Assembly: GCA_050248155.1 (NCBI GenBank)
Contig: JBFWSW010000001.1
Span: 1 to 64,000 of the forward strand
From: VFMC01 sp050248155
Lineage (GTDB): Bacteria; Actinomycetota; Acidimicrobiia; Acidimicrobiales; Ilumatobacteraceae
Direction: 5' to 3'
DNA length: 64,000 bases
Shown piece by piece: positions 29,595-37,273 of the stretch (position 1 is the stretch's first letter; each line of letters opens with the position of its first letter). The position numbers were made by a program, and so were the translations under genes. The notes beneath the pieces were generated by a model. The model ran no database searches. It was given only the letters and a program-made list of their open reading frames with translations, and was not told the origin of the DNA.

Positions 29595-31619
29595 ATGGAT
29601 CGGCGGGCGTTCCTGGGCACGATCGGCGCGGCCGCGGCCGGATCGATCCTCGGTCGGCAGTTCTGGGACGGCCTCGCACACGCAGCCACGGTGGTCGGGC
29701 CCGGGCCCTACGGCGCGCTCGGCTCGACCAACGGCGACGGGCTGCGCCTCCCTGCCGGGTTCGTCAGCCGGGTGGTGGCCACCACTGGCGCGGCCGTCGG
29801 CCCCGCGACTCGTCCCTGGCACGGCGCCCCCGACGGCGGCGCCTGCTTCGCGCGAAGCGGTGGGGGATGGGTGTACGTGTCGAACTCGGAGATCGACGGG
29901 GGCCGGGGAGGCGCCGGCGTGATCGTCTTCGACGCCGCTGGTGGGATCGTCGACTCGTACTCGATCCTCTCGGGGACGAGTCGCAACTGCGCGGGCGGCC
30001 CGACCCCATGGGGGACGTGGCTGTCCTGTGAAGAGCACGCGAGCGGCCGCGTGTGGGAGTGCGATCCCTCCCAGCCGGGCCAGGGCGTGGTGCGGCCGGC
30101 GCTGGGGACCTTCTCGCACGAAGCGGCCGTCGTCGACCCGGCGACCTCGGTCGTCTACCTCACGGAGGACGACCCCGACGGGCGGCTGTACCGCTTCGTC
30201 CCGACCGTGCCAGGCGATCTGTCCGCCGGTCGACTCGAAGCGGCGTCCGTGTCGGGCACCACGGTCACGTGGCGGACGGCATCGACGACTGCCCCGAACC
30301 GGGCATCCAACACCACGCGGTTCGCGGGCGGAGAGGGGGCGTGGATCGCGGACGGCTCGCTGTTCTTCACGACCAAGGGCGACAACCGGGTGCGCGAGCT
30401 CGTGCTCGCGTCACAGACGATGACGGTGCTGTACGACGCGTCGGCGCAGGCGGGATCGCCGCTCACCGGAGTCGACAACATCACCGGGCACGCACCGTCG
30501 GGCGACCTGTTCGTCTGCGAGGACGGGGGCAACCTCGAGATCTGCGTGCTCGCCCGCGCCGGCGCCGACCGGGTCGTCGCCCCGTTCCTGCGGGTCATCG
30601 GGCACACCGGGTCCGAGCTCACGGGTGCCGCCTTCTCGCCCGACGGGTCTCGGCTGTACTTCAGCAGCCAGCGAGGCGTCGACGGAGCTGGCCGCGGGGT
30701 CACCTTCGAGGTGAGCGGCGCGTTCCGCACCGCTCCGGACCCCGAGCCCGAGAACCCTGCGCCCGTCGCCAGGTTCACCGTCGTGCAGACCGGGAACCAC
30801 GTGGCGCTCGACGGCACCTCCTCGACCGCGGCGGGGTCGATCTCGACGTGGTCGTGGGACTTCGGTGACGGCACCACGGGCACGGGAGCTCAGGCGGCGC
30901 ACGACTACCTGCCGGGGAACTACGCGCTGGTCCTCACCGTGACCGACGACCGGGGTGCCACCGCGAGCTCGGGCCGACAGGTGACCGTTGCTGCACCCAG
31001 CACGGTCTCCTTCGTCGGAGCCCGGTCCGAGAACGCGAGCACGCGCACCCCCGGCGTCCGTGTGCCCACCGCCGTGCGCGCCGGGGACCTGCTGGTCCTG
31101 ATCGTGACGGCCAACTCGCCGGCGACGCTCGGCACACCATCTGGTTGGACCCTGCGCGGCTCGGTCGCCGATCCGCAACCCGACACCCGCTCGTGGCTGT
31201 TCACCCGGACCGCGCCCGGCAGCCTCGCCGGCTCGCGCGTGAGCGCGACGCTGTCCGCCACGGCGAAGGTGTGCACGACCGTCGTGGCCTACCGTGGGGC
31301 CTCGCCCTCCGTCGTCGTCGCCGCGACCGAGGAATCGGCATCGACCGCGCGACACCGGTCCCCGGCGCTGTCAGCCGTGCCCGCCGGCGCGTGGGTGCTC
31401 GGCTACTGGGCGGACGAGACGTCGGGCAACACCGGTTGGAGCGCGCCCACCGGGCACCGGACCCGGTCGTCCAGCGCCGGGACCGGCTCGGGGCGGATCA
31501 CCGCGCTCGCTGCCGACACCGGCCCCGTCGGTGCCGGCTCGTGGCCGGGCGCAACCGCGACCAGCACGGTGGCGTCACGCAAGTCGGTCGCGTGGTCGGT
31601 CGGCATCGTGCCCGCCTGA
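29595..31619 (+). CDS. Tat-exported PhoX-like (DUF839) protein with PKD domain
   Basis: The 674-residue protein begins MDRRAFLGTIGAAAAG, a twin-arginine signal, so it is exported folded. Residues 35-375 look like the PhoX/DUF839 beta-propeller of calcium-dependent alkaline phosphatases: NCAGGPTPWGTWLSCEEH, GTFSHEAAVVDP, VYLTEDDPDGRLYRFVP, and LFVCEDGGN. Residues 380-455 are a PKD domain (WSWDFGDGTTGTG). The last 215 residues are a Ser/Thr/Gly-rich beta domain that I do not recognise. Phosphatase activity is inferred from the family. The protein probably acts in the envelope or outside the cell, using the PKD and C-terminal parts for attachment. Confidence 0.82.
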   Translation: MDRRAFLGTIGAAAAGSILGRQFWDGLAHAATVVGPGPYGALGSTNGDGLRLPAGFVSRVVATTGAAVGPATRPWHGAPDGGACFARSGGGWVYVSNSEIDGGRGGAGVIVFDAAGGIVDSYSILSGTSRNCAGGPTPWGTWLSCEEHASGRVWECDPSQPGQGVVRPALGTFSHEAAVVDPATSVVYLTEDDPDGRLYRFVPTVPGDLSAGRLEAASVSGTTVTWRTASTTAPNRASNTTRFAGGEGAWIADGSLFFTTKGDNRVRELVLASQTMTVLYDASAQAGSPLTGVDNITGHAPSGDLFVCEDGGNLEICVLARAGADRVVAPFLRVIGHTGSELTGAAFSPDGSRLYFSSQRGVDGAGRGVTFEVSGAFRTAPDPEPENPAPVARFTVVQTGNHVALDGTSSTAAGSISTWSWDFGDGTTGTGAQAAHDYLPGNYALVLTVTDDRGATASSGRQVTVAAPSTVSFVGARSENASTRTPGVRVPTAVRAGDLLVLIVTANSPATLGTPSGWTLRGSVADPQPDTRSWLFTRTAPGSLAGSRVSATLSATAKVCTTVVAYRGASPSVVVAATEESASTARHRSPALSAVPAGAWVLGYWADETSGNTGWSAPTGHRTRSSSAGTGSGRITALAADTGPVGAGSWPGATATSTVASRKSVAWSVGIVPA

Positions 31620-31648
31620 CGGCGTCGAACCTCGCCACACCCCGCGCG

Positions 31649-31654
31649 TAGGGT
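31649..31654 (+). promoter_or_regulatory. Candidate -10 for the SSB-like gene
   Basis: TAGGGT predicts a start near 31661 and a leader of about 47 nt carrying GGAGG at 31696-31700, one of the few genes here with a clear separate Shine-Dalgarno. Confidence 0.4.
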
Positions 31655-31707
31655 CGTCCTGCTTCCCCTCTCTGCACGTCCCCTGCACCTTGCACGGAGG
31701 TTCTCCC

Positions 31708-32133
31708 ATGAACATCGTCGTCCTCAGCGGTCACCTCAGCAGCCCACCCCGACGCACCGAGCTCCCGAGCGGAGACGAGCGGTGGGTGCTCGAGCTGTCG
31801 TGCCCCTCCGACCCCGGGTCACCCGTCCCGGCCACCACGGTCGCCGGCGAGTCGGCCGTCCTGTCGGTGCCGGTCGCGGTGCACTCGCGCGTGGCCGGCA
31901 TCGAGCGCTTCGACACCGGCACCGAGCTCGTCGTGACAGGCGTGGTGCGGCGCCGCTTCTACCGCGCCGGTGGCAGCACGCAGAGCCGCACCGAGGTCGT
32001 GGCTCAGTCGGTGGTCGAGGTCACGCCACGTCGCTCGGCCGACCGCGCCCTGTCGTCGGTCCTGCGCGCGCTCGGAGCCGACCAGTCGGCGCGCCTTCGC
32101 GTCGCGCTGCCGGTGTCGACCGGCGTCAGGTGA
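31708..32133 (+). CDS. SSB-like OB-fold protein
   Basis: The 141-residue protein resembles a single-stranded DNA-binding protein: MNIVVLSGHLSSPPRRTELPSG, VAVHSRVAG, GTELVVTGVVRRRFYRAGGSTQSRTEVVAQSV. It lacks the acidic C-terminal tail that recruits partners to housekeeping SSB and instead ends in a short basic helix. It is probably an accessory SSB paralogue rather than the replication protein. ATG 31708 follows GGAGG by seven bases. Its end overlaps the aldolase gene by 8 bp. Confidence 0.75.
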   Translation: MNIVVLSGHLSSPPRRTELPSGDERWVLELSCPSDPGSPVPATTVAGESAVLSVPVAVHSRVAGIERFDTGTELVVTGVVRRRFYRAGGSTQSRTEVVAQSVVEVTPRRSADRALSSVLRALGADQSARLRVALPVSTGVR

Positions 32134-33010
32134 TCGACGCCGCGTAGATCCCGGCGATCGACCGATCGAGCGCAGCATCGAACTCGGCGTCGCTCTGCTG
32201 GGCGGTCAATCCCTCGGTCAGTGCTCGCGAGAAGCTCGCGATCACGCCGTGGTTGCGAGACAGGCGGTCGTTGGCGTCGTCGCGCGAGTAGCCGCCCGAC
32301 AGGGCCACCACGCGCAGCACACGTGGATGGGCGACCAGGTCGGCGTAGAAGTCGTCCTCGGACGGCAGGGTGAGCTTCAACATGACGACCTGCTCGCCCA
32401 GACGGTCGAGGTGCGACACGATCGCGGCCTTCAACATCGCTTCGGCATCGGCCTTCTGCGGGCTGTGGATGTCGACCTCGGGCTCGATGATCGGGACGAG
32501 CCCTGCGTCGAGGATCTGACGTCCCACCTCGAACTGCTGCTCGACGATCGCCGCGATGCCGGCCTCGTCCGCAAGCTTGATCACCGAGCGCATCTTCGTG
32601 CCGAAGATGTCCTTCTTGGTCGCGCGTGCCAACAAGGAGTCGAGGTCGGGCATCGGCTTCATCAGCTGCACGCCGTCGGCTTCCGCGGCGAGGCCCTTGT
32701 CGACCTTCAGGAACGGCACGACGTGCTTCACTCGCCAGAGGTACTCGGCCGAGTCGCGGCCCTCGATCTCGCGATCCATCGTGTCCTCGAACAAGATCGC
32801 ACCCAGCACCCGGGTCCCATCGAAGCTCGGGCTCGTGATGATGCGACTGCGCGCCGCGTGCATGCACGCGAACATCTCCTCGTCGTTCGAGTAGGCGTCC
32901 TCGCCGATGCCGTAGAGCGCGAGCGCCTTCGGGGTGCTCCCGCCGCTCTGGTCGAGCGCGGCGATGAAACCCTGACCCGTCCTGACCTTGTCGAGCTGCT
33001 CCTGGTTCAT
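32126..33010 (-). CDS. Fructose-bisphosphate aldolase, class I
   Basis: A 294-residue Schiff-base aldolase close to the staphylococcal class I enzyme: GFIAALDQSGGSTPKAL, RSRIITSPSFDG, LGAILFEDTMDREIEG, VPFLKVDKGL with the substrate-binding lysine region, GLVPIIEPEVDI, and VVALSGGYSRDDAN. It converts fructose-1,6-bisphosphate to triose phosphates in glycolysis and gluconeogenesis without needing metal. It starts at ATG 33010 with a strong AAGGAGAG at 33022-33015. The gene stands alone on the reverse strand. Confidence 0.95.
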   Translation of the reverse strand: MNQEQLDKVRTGQGFIAALDQSGGSTPKALALYGIGEDAYSNDEEMFACMHAARSRIITSPSFDGTRVLGAILFEDTMDREIEGRDSAEYLWRVKHVVPFLKVDKGLAAEADGVQLMKPMPDLDSLLARATKKDIFGTKMRSVIKLADEAGIAAIVEQQFEVGRQILDAGLVPIIEPEVDIHSPQKADAEAMLKAAIVSHLDRLGEQVVMLKLTLPSEDDFYADLVAHPRVLRVVALSGGYSRDDANDRLSRNHGVIASFSRALTEGLTAQQSDAEFDAALDRSIAGIYAASIT

Positions 33011-33014
33011 GAAC

Positions 33015-33038
33015 TCTCCTTGCCGGTGATGACTCTAG
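33015..33038 (-). promoter_or_regulatory. Aldolase promoter -10 and ribosome binding site
   Basis: On the reverse strand TAGAGT (33038-33033) is followed by AAGGAGAG (33022-33015) and ATG at 33010. The leader would be only about 16 nt and holds the best Shine-Dalgarno in the window. Confidence 0.5.
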
Positions 33039-33072
33039 TGATCGGTGCTCGGCTGATCGTCCCCACCCGCTG

Positions 33073-34266
33073 TCACCTGTCGAGCGGCCGGACGACCAGT
33101 CCCGTGCGCAGCTTGGGCGTGAAGAACGTCGACTTCGGCGGCATGAGCAGGCCCTCGTCGGCGGTGCGGCGGATCTCGGCGATGCCCGTCGGGCGGATGA
33201 TGACACCGGCGACCGCAGCGCCGTCGGCCAACCGCTCGAGCACGTTGCTCACCCCGTGCTGGTACGCGACCTCGACGGCGAGATCTCCCAGCGCGTGTTC
33301 GAGCAGCGCGCCGTCGAGATCGCGGACGCCCTCGAACGCCTCGGGGCGGGGGTGCATCCATGTGCCGGTGCCGTCGGGCCGCACGAGGCACAGCACACCG
33401 CGGTCGACGACCTCGCGTGACGTGCCGGTGCCCACCTCGCCGGCCGGCTCGAGGTCGAAGCTGCGGGCCAACCTGTCGACGAGCACATCGATCGAGCATC
33501 CGCTGTAGAGGCGGTGGATGGCGTCGATGCTCAGCTGTGACTCGACCAGTTCACCGACGTAGGCGAGGGTGAGGTCCCACGGACCGGTTCCGTCGGCGGC
33601 GCGTCGCTCGTCGCGGTAGGTGCGGCTGATCGCGTACCGGTGGTGCCCGTCGGCGATGAGGACCGGATTCGACGACACCGCCTCGGCGATTGCAGCCACG
33701 CGCTCGGGCTCGTCCACCCGCTCGACGACGTGCTGGTTGCCCGCTTCGTCGACGCAGCTCCCGACGAGATCGCCCGGCGCGACGAGCAACGACGTCAACC
33801 CGCCGGTCAGTGACAGGCCCCAGACCGGCGACAGGTTCGCACGAGTGGCGCGCGTGAGATCGAGGCGGTCGGTCTTGGCCTTGGGTGTGGTGCGTTCGTG
33901 CGGCAGGACACCACCCGCGCCCTCGTCCACCACCTCGAGCGCACCGATGACGCCGACGGTCTCGCGCTCCGTGCCGTCCTCGGTGACGAAGCGCATGCGG
34001 TAGATCGTGAAGGTGGGCCGCGGGTCGCGGACGAGGGTGCCTTCCGCCTCCCACCGGGTCAGCGCCGTGGCCGCCCGGTCGTACCGCGCCGGGTCGTCAT
34101 CAGGGCCGGGAACGTCGATCTCGACGATGTTGCGTGGGTGCCGGTCGCGGAGACGCTGCGTGTCGGCCGGCGAGAGCACGTCGTAGGGAGGAGCGCTGAC
34201 GTCGTCGAGGGGGAGCTGCGGGCCGTAGCGCAGCGCGGGAAAGGCTTCGAACCGGGGCACCTGCAC
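33073..34266 (-). CDS. DUF1015 family protein
   Basis: The 397-residue protein belongs to DUF1015, found widely in bacteria and archaea without a proven function. Recognisable segments are RFEAFPALRYGP, VSAPPYDVLSPAD, NIVEIDVP, the LLPHERT-like VLPHERTTPKAKTDRLDL, LIADGHHRYAISRTY, and LMPPKSTFFTPKLRTGLVVRPL at the end. GTG 34266 and GTG 34260 are both possible starts. It is divergent from the HAD-IIA gene with only 31 bp between starts, so the promoters overlap. Confidence 0.85.
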   Translation of the reverse strand: MQVPRFEAFPALRYGPQLPLDDVSAPPYDVLSPADTQRLRDRHPRNIVEIDVPGPDDDPARYDRAATALTRWEAEGTLVRDPRPTFTIYRMRFVTEDGTERETVGVIGALEVVDEGAGGVLPHERTTPKAKTDRLDLTRATRANLSPVWGLSLTGGLTSLLVAPGDLVGSCVDEAGNQHVVERVDEPERVAAIAEAVSSNPVLIADGHHRYAISRTYRDERRAADGTGPWDLTLAYVGELVESQLSIDAIHRLYSGCSIDVLVDRLARSFDLEPAGEVGTGTSREVVDRGVLCLVRPDGTGTWMHPRPEAFEGVRDLDGALLEHALGDLAVEVAYQHGVSNVLERLADGAAVAGVIIRPTGIAEIRRTADEGLLMPPKSTFFTPKLRTGLVVRPLDR

Positions 34267-34297
34267 ACAATGGCAGCTCACGTGCCACGATGGCCAG

Positions 34298-35080
34298 ATG
34301 GTCGCCCCCGACTCGATGTCCGCCCCGGCAGTCGTGCTGCTCGATCTCGACGGCGTCGTGTGGCTCGCGCACCAGCCCATCGACGGATCCGTCGATGCCG
34401 TCGCGCGCCTTCGCGCTGAGGGCATCCGTGTCCTGTTCGTGACGAACAACTCCGCGTCCACGCTCGCCGAGCACGAGGCGGCCCTGGACGCGATCGGCAT
34501 CCCGGCCGCGGGTGACGTGCTCACCTCTGCGCAGGCCGCGGGCGTGCTGGTCGAGCCGGGTGAGCGCGTGCTGGTGTGCGGAGGTGCCGGCGTGGTCGAA
34601 GCAGTCGAGTCGCGCGGCTGCACCGTGGTCGATCAGGGACCGTGTGAGGCCGTGATGGTGGGCTTCCACCGCACCTTCGACTACGAGGAGCTCCGCCGAG
34701 CTGCGTCGGCCGTGCACATGGGCGCACGACTGATCGGCACCAACGACGACGCGACCTATCCGACACCCGAGGGGCCGATCCCGGGCGGCGGGGCCATCCT
34801 GGCCGCGGTCAGCGTCGGCTCGGGGGCGACACCCGTCATCGCCGGCAAGCCGTACGGGCCGATGGCCGGCCTCGTCCGATCGACCGTCGGTGACGCGGCC
34901 GCTGCCGAGGCGGTGATGGTGGGGGACCGGCCCTCGACCGACGGCCGGTTCGCTGCCGAGCTGGGATGTCGGTACGCCCAGGTCTGGTCGGGCGTGACGG
35001 CGTTCGGGACGGCGATCGAGCCCGTTCCGGCGATGTCCGCCGCCAACCTGGCAGCCATCGTCGACCAGCTGCTCCGGTGA
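34298..35080 (+). CDS. HAD-IIA family sugar/glycerol phosphatase
   Basis: The 260-residue protein is a NagD-like HAD hydrolase: VVLLDLDGVVW with the nucleophile and acid Asp, FVTNNSAST (motif II), an intervening C2 cap, IAGKPYGPM with the motif III Lys, and VMVGDRPSTDGRFAAELG (motif IV). The M. tuberculosis protein in the same neighbourhood, Rv1692, is a glycerol-3-phosphate phosphatase, so lipid-glycerol recycling is a reasonable guess. CACGAT six bases before ATG 34298 may be a -10. Confidence 0.87.
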   Translation: MVAPDSMSAPAVVLLDLDGVVWLAHQPIDGSVDAVARLRAEGIRVLFVTNNSASTLAEHEAALDAIGIPAAGDVLTSAQAAGVLVEPGERVLVCGGAGVVEAVESRGCTVVDQGPCEAVMVGFHRTFDYEELRRAASAVHMGARLIGTNDDATYPTPEGPIPGGGAILAAVSVGSGATPVIAGKPYGPMAGLVRSTVGDAAAAEAVMVGDRPSTDGRFAAELGCRYAQVWSGVTAFGTAIEPVPAMSAANLAAIVDQLLR

Positions 35081-35113
35081 GCGCTGCAGCACCCCTGGCC
35101 AGGCGCCCAGCAG

Positions 35114-35119
35114 TACACT
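35114..35119 (+). promoter_or_regulatory. Candidate -10 for the H1-tailed protein gene (leaderless)
   Basis: TACACT ends seven bases before the ATG at 35127. Confidence 0.5.
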
Positions 35120-35126
35120 CGGTGAC

Positions 35127-35615
35127 ATGCCTGCGAACGCCATCCTCAAACGCCTGCTCGACGCCGGGATGCACTTCAGCGCGATGACCCAGCAGGCCGC
35201 CGAGAAGCTCGTCGACGAGCTCGTGCACAACGGCGAGGTCCGCCGCAAGGACGCCGAGAAGACGGTCCGCCTGCTGGTCGAGCGCGGCCGCAACTCGACG
35301 GAGCACCTCGTCGCCTCCGTCCAGAGCGAGGTGGCCAAGCAGCTCAGCCGCTTCACGGAGCGGATGGACGACATCGAGGACCGCCTCGAAGACGTGGCCG
35401 CGCAGCTGGGCCTGCGCGCGAAGCGCGCCGCGAAGCCGGCCGCGCCGTCCGCACCGCCGGCGAAGAAGGCCGCGGCGAAGAAGCCGCCGGCGAGAAAGGC
35501 CGCGGCCAAGAAGGCTCCAGCCAAGAAGGCCGCGGCGAAGAAGTCGCCGGCGAAGAAGGCCGCGGCCAGCTCGGGCGTGGGGCGCGTCACGACCAAGAAG
35601 GCTGCGAAGCGCTGA
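35127..35615 (+). CDS. Phasin-like helical protein with histone-H1-like Lys/Ala tail
   Basis: The 162-residue protein has a helical N-terminal part (about 1-98), QQAAEKLVDELVHNGEVRRKDA through a coiled-coil MDDIEDRLEDVAAQLGL, resembling phasin-type or PHA-regulator proteins. A tail of about 60 residues is made of repeated PAKKAAAKK units. Such tails occur in bacterial histone-H1-like and nucleoid-associated proteins and bind DNA or polyphosphate. The repeat is visible in DNA as near-identical GCCGGCGAAGAAGG units between 35457 and 35570, so its length may vary among strains. The function is inferred from composition only. Confidence 0.7.
   Translation: MPANAILKRLLDAGMHFSAMTQQAAEKLVDELVHNGEVRRKDAEKTVRLLVERGRNSTEHLVASVQSEVAKQLSRFTERMDDIEDRLEDVAAQLGLRAKRAAKPAAPSAPPAKKAAAKKPPARKAAAKKAPAKKAAAKKSPAKKAAASSGVGRVTTKKAAKR
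35457..35572 (+). repeat. In-frame repeats encoding the Lys/Ala/Pro tail
   Basis: Imperfect repeats of 9-18 bp (AAGAAGGCCGCGGCG and related units) fill this stretch. They keep the reading frame and encode PAKKAAAKK-like units. Confidence 0.7.
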
Positions 35616-35618
35616 CGC

Positions 35619-36371
35619 GTGTCGCGACGGCTGCGTCTCGACGCCGAGATGGTGCGCCGTGCACTCGTCACCAGCCGTGCCGAGGCCACCCGCATGATCG
35701 ATGAGCACCGCGTCCTCGTGAACGGCGCCGTCGCCGACAAGGCGTCGCGTCTCGTCGCCGCCGGCGATGCTCTCGTGCTCACCGGCGAGCCACCGAGGTT
35801 CGTCAGCCGCGGTGGTGAGAAGCTCGATGCCGCGCTCGGGGCGTTCGGGCTCGACGTGGCCGGGTGGGACGCGCTCGACGCCGGAGCGTCGACCGGCGGC
35901 TTCACCGATTGCCTCCTGCAACGCGGCGCGCGGCGGGTGGTGGCGCTCGACGTCGGGCACGGGCAGCTGCATCCGAGGATCCGAGACGATCCCCGCGTGG
36001 TGGTGATCGAACGGTTCAACGTGCGCCGGCTCACCCCCGACAACCTGCCGTTCGTGCCCGACCTGGTCGTCGCCGACCTCTCGTTCATCTCGCTCACAAA
36101 GGTCGTCGGGGTGCTCGCCTCGGTGCTCGCCCCCGGCGGATCACTCGTCCTGCTGGTCAAGCCGCAGTTCGAGGCTGGACGTCGCGAGGTCTCACGCGGG
36201 CACGGGGTGATCACCGATCCAGCCGTCCACGCTCGCGTCCGCGACGAGGTCGAGGCCGCGCTCGTCGGCGCAGGGTGCGAGGTGCGCGCCTGGTGCGACT
36301 CGCCGATCTCTGGTGGCGACGGCAACCGCGAGTTCCTCGTGCACGCGACCATCGGGCAGGTCGAGCCGTGA
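35619..36371 (+). CDS. tlyA: TlyA-type rRNA 2'-O-methyltransferase
   Basis: The 250-residue protein has an N-terminal S4 RNA-binding domain (RRLRLDAEMVRRALVTSRAEATRMID) and a C-terminal Rossmann methyltransferase with ALDAGASTGGFTDCLLQRGA, VVADLSFISL, and LLVKPQFEAGR. In mycobacteria TlyA methylates both 16S and 23S rRNA and gives capreomycin sensitivity. GTG 35619 comes 3 bp after the previous stop, and the end overlaps the NAD kinase start. It begins the long tlyA-nadK-recN-steAB run. Confidence 0.93.
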   Translation: MSRRLRLDAEMVRRALVTSRAEATRMIDEHRVLVNGAVADKASRLVAAGDALVLTGEPPRFVSRGGEKLDAALGAFGLDVAGWDALDAGASTGGFTDCLLQRGARRVVALDVGHGQLHPRIRDDPRVVVIERFNVRRLTPDNLPFVPDLVVADLSFISLTKVVGVLASVLAPGGSLVLLVKPQFEAGRREVSRGHGVITDPAVHARVRDEVEAALVGAGCEVRAWCDSPISGGDGNREFLVHATIGQVEP

Positions 36372-37273
36372 CGGGCGGCGGACCGTCGATGCACGTCCTG
36401 CTCGTCGCTCATCGCGAGCGCGCCGACGCGACCAGCCTCGCGATCGCCGCGGCGGCGTGGCTCGAGCAACGAGGCCACGTGGCCTTCATGATCCCCGACG
36501 ACGCTCGTGCGCTCGCATTGCCGCAGCTCGGCGCCGACTTCCCCCCGCCGTCGGCCGATCTGGTCGTCAGCCTCGGCGGCGACGGCACGATGCTGCGCGC
36601 CGTGCAGTTGCTCGACGGCGCTCCCGTGCCGATCATCGGCGTGAACGTCGGGCTCCTCGGCTATCTCAACGAGGTCGAGCCCCCGTCGATGACCGCGGCG
36701 CTCGAGCGATTCGCCGCCGGGCCGGCCCCCGACCACGGTGATTGGGCGCTCGACGAGCGGATGATGGTCGATGTCGTCGTCAGCCACGTGGCCGCACAAC
36801 CTGATCCGGTCGAGCCGCGCCAGGATCGATGGCGTGCCCTGAACGAAGCCGTCCTCGAGAAGTACGAGGCGGGGCACACGGTCCGTCTGGCAGTCAGCAT
36901 CGACGGCGCGCCGTTCACGTCGTATGCCGCCGACGGGTTGATCGTCGCGACGCCGACGGGCTCCACGGCGTACTCGCTGTCGGCGCGGGGCCCTGTCGTC
37001 TCACCCCGCCACCGCGCGCTCTTGCTCACGCCCGTGTCGCCGCACATGCTCTTCGACCGCTCACTCGTGCTCGATCCCGACGAGCTGATCGAGGTGGAGG
37101 TCATCGGTCACCGCCCGGTGGCCCTGTCCGTCGACGGTCAGCGCGTCGGGCTCATGGCGGAGGGGGACACGGTGCGGTTCTCGGCCTCCACGGCCACCGC
37201 ACGGTTCGTGCGCTTCGGCCGGCGCCGCTTCCACCAGATCCTCAAGACCAAGTTCGGACTCGCGGACCGCTGA
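36368..37273 (+). CDS. nadK: NAD kinase
   Basis: NadK phosphorylates NAD to NADP. The 301-residue protein has the GGDGTML motif with the catalytic Asp, GVNVGLLGYLNEV, ALNEAVLEK for NAD binding, and the DGLIVATPTGSTAYSLSARGPVVSP segment. GTG 36368 overlaps the tlyA stop; ATG 36389 (MHVLLVAH) is an alternative start that fits the family N-terminus equally well. Confidence 0.94.
   Translation: MTGGGPSMHVLLVAHRERADATSLAIAAAAWLEQRGHVAFMIPDDARALALPQLGADFPPPSADLVVSLGGDGTMLRAVQLLDGAPVPIIGVNVGLLGYLNEVEPPSMTAALERFAAGPAPDHGDWALDERMMVDVVVSHVAAQPDPVEPRQDRWRALNEAVLEKYEAGHTVRLAVSIDGAPFTSYAADGLIVATPTGSTAYSLSARGPVVSPRHRALLLTPVSPHMLFDRSLVLDPDELIEVEVIGHRPVALSVDGQRVGLMAEGDTVRFSASTATARFVRFGRRRFHQILKTKFGLADR

Noticed and set aside
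35457..35572. CRISPR-like short repeats
   Set aside because: Units are 9-18 bp, in frame, without spacers, and encode the Lys/Ala tail of a protein.
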